Part shown: positions 1 through 5,862 of the stretch, one piece after another
Numbering within the stretch: position 1 is the first letter of the stretch
Layout: every line of letters starts with the position of its first letter
Assembly (NCBI GenBank): GCA_041552055.1
Contig: JBFELO010000156.1
Location: 1 to 10,536, forward strand
Direction of reading: 5' to 3'
Origin: JBFELO01 sp041552055
GTDB lineage: Bacteria; Acidobacteriota; Thermoanaerobaculia; Thermoanaerobaculales; Sulfomarinibacteraceae
Length of the DNA: 10,536 bases
Program-made: the position numbers and the translations under genes
The notes under the pieces: generated by a model
Told to the model about the DNA's origin: nothing
Databases searched by the model: none
Seen by the model: only the letters and a program-made list of their open reading frames with translations

Positions 1-7
1 ATCACCG

Positions 8-46
8 GGCAACAACCGGGTATTACACGTTCCAGAATGTGTTGCC
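8..46. repeat. Inverted repeat with long loop
   Basis: GGCAACA (8-14) is the exact reverse complement of TGTTGCC (40-46). Inside it, ACAC (25-28) can alternatively pair with GTGT (39-42). The loop is 25 nt and there is no adjacent T tract, so a classical intrinsic terminator is not supported. It may be the edge of another intergenic element truncated by the window. A chance 7-bp repeat cannot be excluded. Confidence 0.35.
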
Positions 47-166
47 GCGCACGAGTGCTGAGTGCCGAGCCTGCGATCCCCATGGCCGCGGCCACACTTC
101 GCTCCCGAGGTCGTGTTGAGGGCGTGAGGGAGATGGACTGCGTGTCGCAGCAGCCGCGGGGCACTG

Positions 167-339
167 TATCGGGTGTCAGAAGCTCAGGGCGAATGGCAGG
201 CTGACGACAGCGCCTCGTGCGGGCGTGCCGGGCATGACGTTTCGAGGCACTCCGCCGCCGCAAAAAGGCCTGTGACACCGAGGCCTCGAAACGTCCATGC
301 CGGGCTCCCGCGGGCAGCGCGTCGGGGAGAGGGCGCGTT
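167..339. repeat. Dispersed structured repeat, copy 1 (18-bp hairpin)
   Basis: This copy matches 2960-3128 in the same orientation. The left flank 167-229 aligns without gaps to 2960-3022 (46 of 63 identical by hand count; the 12 bases TGCGGGCGTGCC are identical). The right flank 302-339 aligns without gaps to 3091-3128 (29 of 38). Between the flanks, 231-248 pairs with 283-301 to form an 18-bp stem with a single bulged base (C295) and a 34-nt loop. The loop begins ACTCCGCCGCCG; copy 2 has GCACCGCCACCG at the aligned place. The arm sequences differ from copy 2 but the pairing is kept. It lies about 175 bp past the ddl stop, so if transcribed it would most simply sit in the 3' untranslated region of the minus-strand namZ-ddl transcript. 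Function unknown; candidates are a structured RNA, a REP-like palindromic element, a non-autonomous mobile element or a terminator variant. The orientation of the active strand is not established. Confidence 0.75.
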
Positions 340-489
340 GCGGAGGTGGTGGACTTACCGATCGAGGACCCTTAACCGGGCACGGACGCGGACGCGGGTG
401 GGGGGTGGTCCAGCGACACGTGAGGAGCGACCAGCGACGGCCGGGAGGGGGATCCGGGATCAGAGATTTCGTATTCGGGCAGGTAGGCA

Positions 490-517
490 AGCTCACAGCT
501 CACAGCGCATAGCTCAT
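490..517. repeat. Heptamer tandem repeat at the ddl stop codon
   Basis: There are four units of 7 nt: AGCTCAC (490-496), AGCTCAC (497-503), AGCGCAT (504-510) and AGCTCAT (511-517). A partial fifth unit begins at 518. Read on the minus strand these are GCTRTGM-type units, and the TGA stop of ddl (516-514) lies inside the last unit. A repeat whose length is not a multiple of three and which overlaps the stop could shift the C-terminus if it slipped further into the gene. Only the last codon or two of ddl are affected here. Confidence 0.7.
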
Positions 518-1578
518 AGCCTCTTCTCCCGCGCATGCCGCTCGACCCCCAGGCGGATCAGCTCGTCGAGCAGGCGTGCGTAGGGCAGGCCGCTGAGCGC
601 CCACAGCTTCGGGTACATGGAGATCGACGTGAAGCCGGGAATCGTGTTGGCCTCGTTGATCGAGAACCGTCCGCTCGCACGTTCGAGGAACAGGTCGACC
701 CTGGCCATGCCATCGCATCCGAGGGAACGAAAGGCCTGCACCGCAAGCGCCCGGGCGGCCTCGGACTGAGACTCGTCCAGCGGCGCCGGCGCGAGAAGCT
801 GGCAGGAGTCATCGAGGTACTTGTCGTCGTAGTCGTAGAACTCGTGCCCGGGGACGATCTCGCCCGGTACCGACGCGCGTGGGTCGGTGTTGCCGAGGAC
901 CGCAACCTCGATCTCGCGAGCGTCGAGGCCCTGCTCGACGATCGCCCGTTGGTCGTACCCGAGGGCGCTCTCGATTGCCGCATCGAGAGCAGACTCCTGC
1001 GATACCTTGGACACCCCCACCGACGAGCCGAGCCGCACCGGTTTGACGAACAGAGGCAGGCCCAACTCGAGGCACAGGTCGCGAAGGCGCGACCGATCCG
1101 TGTCCCAGCGGCGGCGATCGACCTCTCGCCACTGGGGAGTGGCCAGGCCAGCCTCCCGGAGCAACCGCTTGCACAGAATCTTGTCCATGCACACGGCCGA
1201 GGATGTAACGTCGCACCCGGCGTAGGGCAGGTCGAGCATCTCGAGCATCCCCTGAATCGTTCCGTCTTCCCCGTACGGCCCGTGCAGGATCGGAAGCACG
1301 ACGTCTATTGAACCGTCGAGGAGACGGGGGTCGAGTCGGTGGCTGCCGTCGAATCGGGCGACCTCGTCGGTGCGGTCGCCCGAGCCCTCGAGCACCCGGC
1401 GTGCGGTGTCGGGGTCGGCCCACCTTCCGTCGCGAGCGATCGCCATCGGGACGACCAGGTACCGACTGGCGTCCAGTGCGCCCGACACCGATCGGGCGGA
1501 AACCACGCTCACCTCGTGCTCGCCCGAGCGCCCCCCGAAGACCAGGGCCAGATGGAGAGATTTCTCGGCTGTGCTCAC
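514..1578 (-). CDS. ddl: D-alanine--D-alanine ligase
   Basis: An ATP-grasp ligase that joins two D-alanines in the cytoplasm to make the dipeptide later added to UDP-MurNAc-tripeptide. At 354 aa it is full length for the family. Visible motifs: GGRSGEHEVS at residues 15-24, HGPYGEDGTIQG 99-110 (ATP-grasp entry, serine-loop region), the lysine-bearing KPVRLGSSVGVSK 179-191, YDYDDKY 248-254, RVDLF 293-297 and the Mg/ATP-binding NEANTIPGFTSIS 308-320. The YDY-x-x-KY motif carries the tyrosine usual for D-Ala-D-Ala ligases rather than the histidine of D-Ala-D-Lac (VanA-like) enzymes, so ordinary vancomycin-sensitive precursors are expected. I chose the GTG at 1578 because GAAAGGA lies 9 nt upstream and nine residues then precede the first conserved strand. 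A TTG start at 1680 would overlap the namZ stop by 4 nt but adds 34 residues lacking family similarity. It lies 98 bp after namZ on the same strand and probably shares its transcript. Confidence 0.96.
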   Translation of the reverse strand: MSTAEKSLHLALVFGGRSGEHEVSVVSARSVSGALDASRYLVVPMAIARDGRWADPDTARRVLEGSGDRTDEVARFDGSHRLDPRLLDGSIDVVLPILHGPYGEDGTIQGMLEMLDLPYAGCDVTSSAVCMDKILCKRLLREAGLATPQWREVDRRRWDTDRSRLRDLCLELGLPLFVKPVRLGSSVGVSKVSQESALDAAIESALGYDQRAIVEQGLDAREIEVAVLGNTDPRASVPGEIVPGHEFYDYDDKYLDDSCQLLAPAPLDESQSEAARALAVQAFRSLGCDGMARVDLFLERASGRFSINEANTIPGFTSISMYPKLWALSGLPYARLLDELIRLGVERHAREKRL

Positions 1579-1587
1579 GGCATGTGT

Positions 1588-1594
1588 TCCTTTC
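1588..1594 (-). promoter_or_regulatory. Shine-Dalgarno site of ddl
   Basis: The minus strand reads GAAAGGA, followed by 9 nt and then the GTG at 1578. This is the best ribosome binding site among the minus-strand genes and decides the start: the nearby ATG at about 1583 is out of frame and hits a stop two codons later. Confidence 0.7.
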
Positions 1595-1676
1595 AAGTCA
1601 CTGTGTCGCCGGTTTGTGGCCTGACGATGACACCTGCGTGCCGATGTCGGGTCGTTCGGCCCCCGGACCTTGGCCG

Positions 1677-2861
1677 TCAAAGCTTTTGATACAGCAGGAT
1701 GCCGTCCAGTCCCGCCTCGAATTCATTGACGTCCTCCCGCCACCGCTCGAGCAGCGGCTCCAACCTCTCACCGGATTCGATGCACGTGCGAGCCGCGGAA
1801 GATCCCGTCAACAGATCGATGGCCGGCACCTCGGACACGAACTCGTACGGCTCGTGACGCCACTCGAAGGAGGGCGGATCGAGATCATGAATCGTCTGCA
1901 GCAATCGCAGGCCGAGCTCGACCGGGCGCAACTCGGATCGATTGATCACGTGCACATCGACCCCCGAGCACACGGCGCCCTCGTGCTTGCCGAAGGCGGG
2001 CCGAAAACGTGCCGCTCGGAATGCAGCTCCCCCCGTGGCCGTCGATCTCAGGCGGTTCACCAGCTCCTGGGCGTCGATCCAGGGCGCGCCCACCAGGTGG
2101 AACGGGCGAGTCGTGCCGCGCCCCTCGGACAGCGTTGTGGCTTCGATCAGGCACAGCCCGGGGTACAGCGTGGCGGTTTCGAGGGTGGGCATGTTCGGCG
2201 AGGGCGGGACCCAGGGTAGGCCGGTCTCCGACCACCAGTGGGAGCGGCGCCAGCCGTCGCATGCCACGACGGACAACTCGAGGCCCGGATAGCGCTCGCG
2301 TTGAAGGAGCAGTGCCAGCTCGCCGAGTGTCAAACCGTGGCGGGCCGGGACAGGAAGCCGGGAAACGAACGACTCGTACCCGCGCTGCACGCGACCCCCT
2401 TCGCGAAGCACGCCGCCGATTGGATTGGGGCGATCGAGCACCACGACCTCGATGCGGCGTGGCTCACAGGCCGCCATAGTGGCGTCCATGGTGGCGGCGA
2501 ACGTGTAGTGGCGGCTGCCGATGTCGGGAAGGTCTACCACGACGACCCGAACGTCGTCGAGGTGCTCTGATCGGGGCTCCAGGCTGGCGGCGTCGGTGCC
2601 GTAGAGCGAGCAGACCGGGATCCCGTCCGTCCGCTCGGAGTCGTCCGCGACCGCCTCCATGTCCTGGGCGATGCCGTCGATGCCGTGCTCGGGGGCGAGC
2701 AGCCGGATCAGTCGACCCGGCAGCGCCTCGGTGAGCAACGTTCGGGCGTGTTTTAGATCGGCCGAAACGGCAGCGTGGTTGGCGAGCAGTGCCCACGATC
2801 GATCGCCGACGACCGCCGGGTCGGTCGCCAGAGCTTCGAGGCCGGTGCGTACCGGATCCAT
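1677..2861 (-). CDS. namZ: Exo-beta-N-acetylmuramidase NamZ (DUF1343, GH171)
   Basis: 394 aa, full-length DUF1343/NamZ-type protein. The characterised member, Bacillus subtilis NamZ (YbbC), releases terminal MurNAc from the non-reducing end of peptidoglycan fragments. Conserved family blocks are seen in order: APEHGIDG (residues 57-64), IPVCSLYG (81-88), VVVDLPDIGSRHYTF (107-121), VVLDRPNPIGG (140-150), ESFVSRLPVPARHGLTLGEL (163-182), GLPWVPPSPNMPTLETATLY (214-233) and TLSEGRGTTRPF (243-254). The ATG at 2861 is the earliest possible start, since an in-frame TAA lies at 2873-2871. The N-terminus is therefore certain to lack a signal peptide, unlike secreted relatives. That suggests cytoplasmic action on imported muropeptides, or secretion by an unrecognised route. 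No murQ, murR or nagZ neighbour is visible. The next gene downstream, ddl, is also a peptidoglycan gene. The C-terminal ~70 residues are less conserved by eye. Confidence 0.93.
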   Translation of the reverse strand: MDPVRTGLEALATDPAVVGDRSWALLANHAAVSADLKHARTLLTEALPGRLIRLLAPEHGIDGIAQDMEAVADDSERTDGIPVCSLYGTDAASLEPRSEHLDDVRVVVVDLPDIGSRHYTFAATMDATMAACEPRRIEVVVLDRPNPIGGVLREGGRVQRGYESFVSRLPVPARHGLTLGELALLLQRERYPGLELSVVACDGWRRSHWWSETGLPWVPPSPNMPTLETATLYPGLCLIEATTLSEGRGTTRPFHLVGAPWIDAQELVNRLRSTATGGAAFRAARFRPAFGKHEGAVCSGVDVHVINRSELRPVELGLRLLQTIHDLDPPSFEWRHEPYEFVSEVPAIDLLTGSSAARTCIESGERLEPLLERWREDVNEFEAGLDGILLYQKL

Positions 2862-2867
2862 GCCTCT

Positions 2868-2873
2868 ATGTTA
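2868..2873 (-). promoter_or_regulatory. Leaderless-type -10 box of namZ
   Basis: On the minus strand TAACAT is followed by 6 nt (AGAGGC) and then ATG. Transcription from this TANNNT box would begin at or next to the start codon. The only purine run (AGAGG) is 1 nt from ATG, too close to serve as a Shine-Dalgarno site. No convincing -35 box is seen. The same box-to-start spacing recurs before the gene at 9292. Confidence 0.5.
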
Positions 2874-2959
2874 ATCGGAGAAGGGGATGACGGGGTGGCC
2901 GCCCGGTGCCCATGCACGTGGGTGTGAGGGGGTGAGTGGAGCGCGCCGGGAGAGGACCG

Positions 2960-3128
2960 CCTCGGGTGTCCGGCAGTCGACGCGATCGGCAGACCGACGA
3001 CAGAGCCTTCTGCGGGCGTGCCTTTCCTGACAATGTTGGGAGCACCGCCACCGATTCGAGGGGCTAGCTCGGTCCCAACATTGTCGAAGGGGGCACCCTC
3101 GGGAAGCGCGCATGGGACAGTTCGCGTT
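2960..3128. repeat. Dispersed structured repeat, copy 2 (13-bp hairpin)
   Basis: Second copy of the element seen at 167-339, direct orientation, offset 2793 bp on the left flank and 2789 bp on the right. GACAATGTTGGGA (3029-3041) pairs perfectly with TCCCAACATTGTC (3073-3085), giving 13 bp with a 31-nt loop. In the aligned 13 stem columns, seven base pairs differ from copy 1 and all are compensated on the opposite arm. Within the loop, CGAG (3057-3060) can pair with CTCG (3068-3071). It lies between the cysteine desulfurase stop and the namZ start, so it could be in the 3' untranslated region of the former or the upstream region of the latter. There is no T tract after the stem on either strand. 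Confidence 0.75.
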
Positions 3129-3150
3129 CTGTCAGATAATCGACGCGAAC
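3120..3150. repeat. 8-bp inverted repeat
   Basis: GTTCGCGT (3120-3127) pairs exactly with ACGCGAAC (3143-3150) around a 15-nt spacer. An overlapping alternative hairpin, GACAG (3116-3120) with CTGTC (3129-3133), competes for the same bases. It abuts the right edge of the structured repeat and may belong to it or be an operator-like site. It has no known match that I recognise. Confidence 0.4.
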
Positions 3151-3181
3151 GTCAGGCCGCCGACAGCGCGTCGACGGGGTC

Positions 3182-3230
3182 GATGAAGATGACGATGACT
3201 GTGAAGACAAAGACGAGGATGAAGACGAAG
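3182..3230. repeat. GA-rich cryptic simple repeat
   Basis: A 49-nt tract built from imperfect trinucleotide and hexanucleotide units such as GATGAA, GATGAC and GAAGAC, almost pure purine apart from T and C at regular places. In one plus frame it reads as an acidic D/E run, but that frame has no start codon between the upstream stop and the tract. I treat it as slipped-strand simple sequence rather than coding. Confidence 0.5.
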
Positions 3231-3244
3231 GGCCGGTGGGTGAG

Positions 3245-3270
3245 GGAGCCGCAAGCCCACAAGCCCCCAC
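3245..3270. repeat. Octamer tandem repeat beside the cysteine desulfurase stop
   Basis: AAGCCCAC (3253-3260) is followed by AAGCCCCC (3261-3268), with a degenerate unit GAGCCGCA just before. The repeat ends 4 nt short of the minus-strand TGA at 3277-3275. The copy number is low, so it is supported mainly by similar repeats at two other gene ends in this window. Confidence 0.4.
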
Positions 3271-3274
3271 GCCC

Positions 3275-4459
3275 TCAAGTCCTCGGTGAGTGGCCGCGGC
3301 GCGGTATAGCCCTCAAGCGAACGACCTCCTCGACGAGCCGCTCGGCGGCGAGCTCGACCTCCCCCTCGGTTGTTGTGCGGCCGAGGCTGATCCTGACCGA
3401 AGCGGCGGCGAGGTCCACAGCGATGCCCATGGCTCGCAGTACGTACGAGGGCTCGGAATGGTCGGAGGTGCAGGCCGAGCCGGAACTGATCGCCAGATCG
3501 GGCAGTGAGGCGAGGAGCGCGTTGCCGTCGACACCGGCGAACGACAGGTTGGAGGTGCCTGGGAGGCGGTGGCCGGCGGCTCCGTTGACGGCTACGCCGT
3601 CGAGCCGGCTCATGATCCGCCGCTCGAGCAGATCGCGGAGCCCGCCGATGCGCTGTGAGTCCGAGCGCCAATCGGTGCCGGCAATTTCGAGTGCCCGTGC
3701 CAATCCGACAGCGGCGGGCACATTCGGCGTGCCGGACCGGAGGCCGTACTCCTGGCCGCCTCCGTGCAGCTGGGGTCGGATGTCGATCGGCGGTCGGTGG
3801 TGCCGTCGGTACAGCCCTCCGATGCCCTTCGGACCGTACACCTTGTGCGCCGAGAACGTCAGGAAGTCCACCGCAAGCACATGCACATCGACCGCCACCT
3901 TGCCGATTGCCTGGGCAGCGTCGCAGTGGATCGGGACGTCATGCCTGTGTACGAGTTCGGCCGCCTCGGCAACCGGCTGGATGGTCCCGGTCTCGTTGTT
4001 GGCGAGCATCAGGCTCACCAGAACCGTGTCCGGACGTAGCGCTCCGGCCAGCTGTTCGAGAGCGATCCGGCCGTCGAGACCGACCGGCAGCAGTGTCAAC
4101 TGCCAACCGTTCCGCTCGAGGTAGCGCAACGGCTCGAGCACCGACGGGTGTTCGGTGACCTGCGACACGAGGTGCAGTCCCCGATCACGGAGCGACTCGG
4201 CAAGGCCTTTGATGACCAGGTTGTTGGCCTCGGTCGCGCCGGAGGTGAACGTGATCTCCGAGGCTCTGTTCGAGCCGAGGCTCCGAGCGACCCGATGCCG
4301 GGCGTCCGAGAGCAGGCTGGACGCCTGCTGGCCGCTGCGGTGCTGGTGACTCGAGGGGTTGGCGTGGTGCGACGTCAGCAAGGGCACCATCGCGTCCACC
4401 ACGCGCCGATCACAGGGAGTCGAGGCGTTGTGATCGAGGTAGATGACGTCGTTCTTCAT
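3275..4459 (-). CDS. iscS: Cysteine desulfurase, group I (NifS/IscS type)
   Basis: A PLP-dependent fold-type I enzyme that removes sulfur from L-cysteine as a persulfide for Fe-S cluster or thio-tRNA and cofactor synthesis. At 394 aa it is full length. Visible features: IYLDHNASTP at residues 6-15, TSGATEANN 72-80 (PLP phosphate binding), TEHPS with His104, LANNETGTIQP 152-162, HCDAAQAIGK 178-187 with Asp180, the PLP Schiff-base lysine in SAHKVYGPKG (Lys206), RSGTPN 241-246, and the catalytic Cys330 in SSGSACTS. The SSGSACTS loop places it in group I rather than the SufS group. The ATG at 4459 was chosen because it puts the conserved YLDHNASTP block at the usual distance from the N-terminus. 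No Shine-Dalgarno site precedes it. No iscU, mnmA or iscR neighbour is seen, so whether it serves Fe-S or tRNA thiolation is not decided; the symbol is by family only. Confidence 0.94.
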   Translation of the reverse strand: MKNDVIYLDHNASTPCDRRVVDAMVPLLTSHHANPSSHQHRSGQQASSLLSDARHRVARSLGSNRASEITFTSGATEANNLVIKGLAESLRDRGLHLVSQVTEHPSVLEPLRYLERNGWQLTLLPVGLDGRIALEQLAGALRPDTVLVSLMLANNETGTIQPVAEAAELVHRHDVPIHCDAAQAIGKVAVDVHVLAVDFLTFSAHKVYGPKGIGGLYRRHHRPPIDIRPQLHGGGQEYGLRSGTPNVPAAVGLARALEIAGTDWRSDSQRIGGLRDLLERRIMSRLDGVAVNGAAGHRLPGTSNLSFAGVDGNALLASLPDLAISSGSACTSDHSEPSYVLRAMGIAVDLAAASVRISLGRTTTEGEVELAAERLVEEVVRLRAIPRRGHSPRT

Positions 4460-4476
4460 GATATTCGTGGCGGACG

Positions 4477-4482
4477 ATTCTA
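4477..4482 (-). promoter_or_regulatory. Putative -10 box of cysteine desulfurase
   Basis: The minus strand carries TAGAAT, ending 17 nt before the ATG at 4459, which would give a 5' leader of only about 10 nt. This fits the missing Shine-Dalgarno site. No good -35 hexamer is present at 17-18 nt upstream, so the call is tentative. Confidence 0.35.
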
Positions 4483-4514
4483 CCTCGACGGCGGGTGGAA
4501 TGCCTCCCACCGGG

Positions 4515-4544
4515 TTGCCTCGCGATGTGGTTCGACGATACCAT
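4515..4544 (+). promoter_or_regulatory. Putative ribBA promoter
   Basis: TTGCCT (4515-4520), an 18-nt spacer, then TACCAT (4539-4544) resemble sigma-70-type -35 and -10 boxes. The predicted start would leave a leader of about 45 nt before ribBA. That is too short for an FMN riboswitch, and none of its conserved elements is seen. Confidence 0.4.
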
Positions 4545-4586
4545 TCGACTCCGCAACGCGGACGTGGCACCGTTACGGCTGCGAAC

Positions 4587-4593
4587 GAGGTGG
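4587..4593 (+). promoter_or_regulatory. Shine-Dalgarno site of ribBA
   Basis: GAGGTGG lies 3 nt (about 5 from its core) before the ATG at 4597 and supports that start over the upstream ATGs at 4500 and 4525, which would add unconserved residues. Confidence 0.6.
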
Positions 4594-4596
4594 TTC

Positions 4597-5829
4597 ATGA
4601 CTGACGACGTCAAACCGGGGCAGGACGAGGTGTTCCTGACGGTGGAAGAAGCCGCGGCGCGCATTGCGCGCGGCGAACAGGTGATCGTAGTCGACGACGA
4701 GGATCGGGAGAACGAAGGTGACCTGATCTTTGCCGCGGACAAAGTCTCGCCGGAGGCGATCAACTTCATGGCACGCAACGCCAGGGGCCTGATCTGTATC
4801 GCAATGACCGCGGGGCGATGTGACGAACTCGATCTTCCGCTCATGGTCGAGAAAAACACGTCGACTCACGGCACCGCGTTCTGCGTGAGCGTCGAGGCCA
4901 AAGAGGGCACCACGACCGGCATCTCTGCCCACGACCGGGCGGCGACGGTGCGTGCACTGATCGATCCCGCCACCCGCCCGGGTGACCTTCAACGACCTGG
5001 CCACATGTTCCCGCTGCGGGCCAACAGCGCAGGCGTCTTGAAGAGGGCCGGACACACCGAGGCGGCGGTGGACCTCACCCGCCTCGCCGGCCTCACCCCG
5101 GCCGGCGTGCTGTGCGAGATCATGGATGACGACGGTGAAATGGCCCGGCTGCCGCGACTGCGGGAGTTCGGCCGCCAGCACAACCTCGGGATCCTCACCG
5201 TGGCGGATCTGATCGCGTATCGCATGCAGACCGAAAAGTTGGTCGAGCAGGTCGCGGGGCCGAGGTTGCCCACCGAGTTCGGCGAGTATCGAATCTACGG
5301 CTATCGGAACCGCGTGACAGGGGAAGAGCACATCGCACTCGTCATGGGCGATGTCGGGGACGGCGAGCCGGTCCTGGTGCGCGTTCACTCGCAGTGTTTG
5401 ACAGGCGACATCTTCGCATCCCGACGATGCGACTGCGGCTCTCAGCTCGACATCGCCCTGTCGCGGATTGCCGAGGAGGGCAGGGGGGTGCTGCTCTACC
5501 TGCTGCAGGAGGGCCGCGGGATAGGCCTGTTCAACAAGTTGCGGGCCTACGAGCTCCAGGACCGGGGCGAGGACACCGTGGAGGCCAACCTGCATCTCGG
5601 TTTCAAGGCCGACCCCCGTGACTACGGCACCGGCGCCCAGATCCTCGCCGACCTCGGCGCCCGGCGGTTACGGCTCATGACCAACAACCCGAAGAAGTAC
5701 ATCGCGCTGCGCGGCTTTGGGCTGGAGATCGTCGAGCGGGTTCCTCTCGAGGTGCCGCCCACGGAGTCCAGCCGCAGCTACCTGGAGGCCAAAAAGGAGA
5801 AGATGGGGCATCTCCTGAAGCTCGTGTAG
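4597..5829 (+). CDS. ribBA: Bifunctional DHBP synthase / GTP cyclohydrolase II (RibBA)
   Basis: 410-aa fusion catalysing the two entry reactions of riboflavin synthesis. The N-terminal RibB domain makes 3,4-dihydroxy-2-butanone 4-phosphate from ribulose 5-phosphate; the C-terminal RibA domain opens GTP. RibB half (about 10-210): the acidic Mg-binding loop DEDRENEGD 34-42, HGTAFCVSVEAKEGTTTGIS 91-110, RPGHMFPLRA 133-142, and HTEAAVDL 153-160. RibA half (about 225-410): HSQCLTGD 264-271 and the zinc cysteines C267, C278 and C280, the GTP-binding segment YLLQEGRGIGL 301-311, and DYGTGAQIL 342-350. All key residues are present in both halves, so both activities are expected. The start is set by GAGGTGG just upstream. 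No other rib gene is adjacent. mfd follows after 33 bp and is probably co-transcribed. Confidence 0.97.
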   Translation: MTDDVKPGQDEVFLTVEEAAARIARGEQVIVVDDEDRENEGDLIFAADKVSPEAINFMARNARGLICIAMTAGRCDELDLPLMVEKNTSTHGTAFCVSVEAKEGTTTGISAHDRAATVRALIDPATRPGDLQRPGHMFPLRANSAGVLKRAGHTEAAVDLTRLAGLTPAGVLCEIMDDDGEMARLPRLREFGRQHNLGILTVADLIAYRMQTEKLVEQVAGPRLPTEFGEYRIYGYRNRVTGEEHIALVMGDVGDGEPVLVRVHSQCLTGDIFASRRCDCGSQLDIALSRIAEEGRGVLLYLLQEGRGIGLFNKLRAYELQDRGEDTVEANLHLGFKADPRDYGTGAQILADLGARRLRLMTNNPKKYIALRGFGLEIVERVPLEVPPTESSRSYLEAKKEKMGHLLKLV

Positions 5830-5840
5830 CGTCCGGCCCC

Positions 5841-5852
5841 GAACCGCGGTTC
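5841..5852. repeat. 12-bp perfect palindrome between ribBA and mfd
   Basis: GAACCGCGGTTC is its own reverse complement and sits 11 nt past the ribBA stop and 10 nt before the mfd ATG. As RNA it could form at most a 4-bp stem with a tight loop. As DNA it could be an operator-like dyad. There is no Shine-Dalgarno sequence between it and mfd. Confidence 0.4.
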
Positions 5853-5862
5853 CTGACTCCTC

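Larger units (their letters stand above)
1..513. other. Non-coding region downstream of ddl
   Basis: No convincing gene is seen on either strand; the open frames here are short, arginine-rich and lack family motifs. The region holds a long-loop inverted repeat (8-46), a perfect 12-bp palindrome TGGCCGCGGCCA (83-94), a dispersed structured repeat (about 167-339) and a heptamer tandem repeat (490-517) that runs into the ddl stop codon. Between 340 and 489 there is only GC-rich sequence with a small direct repeat CCAGCGAC (about 410-417 and 430-437) and nothing else I can name. Its left boundary gene lies outside the window. The region resembles the 2862-3274 spacer in layout: a G-rich GTGAGGG-type tract (about 113-130 here, 2921-2940 there), then the structured element, then a short tandem repeat next to a stop codon. 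Confidence 0.7.
2862..3274. other. Non-coding region between cysteine desulfurase and namZ
   Basis: No gene is supported on either strand. Open frames are serine-, arginine- or acid-rich low-complexity readings; the one acidic reading of 3182-3230 has no start codon after its upstream TAA at 3137. From right to left the region holds a short tandem repeat (3245-3270), a GA-rich cryptic repeat (3182-3230), an 8-bp inverted repeat (3120-3150), the second copy of the structured element (2960-3128), a G-rich GTGAGGG tract (about 2921-2940) and the namZ leaderless promoter. Confidence 0.7.

Noticed and set aside
173..583. Short plus-strand and minus-strand frames in the left non-coding region
   Set aside because: Arginine- and proline-rich, overlapping the hairpin repeat, no ribosome binding site, and the two strands contradict each other.
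535..1311. 258-codon plus-strand open frame opposite ddl
   Set aside because: Antisense of a complete ddl with every catalytic block; composition follows ddl codon usage rather than an independent protein.
1578..1680. Longer ddl starting at TTG 1680, overlapping the namZ stop
   Set aside because: The extra 34 residues have no family similarity, whereas the GTG at 1578 has a good Shine-Dalgarno site and the normal N-terminal length.
3029..3085. Hairpin elements as integron attC sites around cassette-like genes
   Set aside because: Direct orientation and variable arms are suggestive, but GTTGGGA/TCCCAAC fail the GTTRRRY and RYYYAAC core rules, their order is inverted, the genes are core housekeeping genes, and no integrase is present.
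3029..3085. Simple intrinsic terminator
   Set aside because: Stem-loop has a 31-nt loop and no T tract on either strand, and copy 1 has a 34-nt loop; conserved flanks well outside the stem also argue against a plain terminator.
3137..3277. Small acidic protein encoded by the GA-rich tract
   Set aside because: The acidic frame has no ATG, GTG or TTG between its upstream stop at 3137 and the tract, and no ribosome binding site.
3018..4124. 368-codon plus-strand open frame over the repeat and cysteine desulfurase
   Set aside because: It runs through the structured repeat, the GA tract and antisense of a clear NifS/IscS gene, and is a Ser/Arg-rich low-complexity reading.
4545..4596. FMN riboswitch upstream of ribBA
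   Set aside because: The leader from the likely promoter is only about 50 nt and shows none of the conserved RFN helices or loops.
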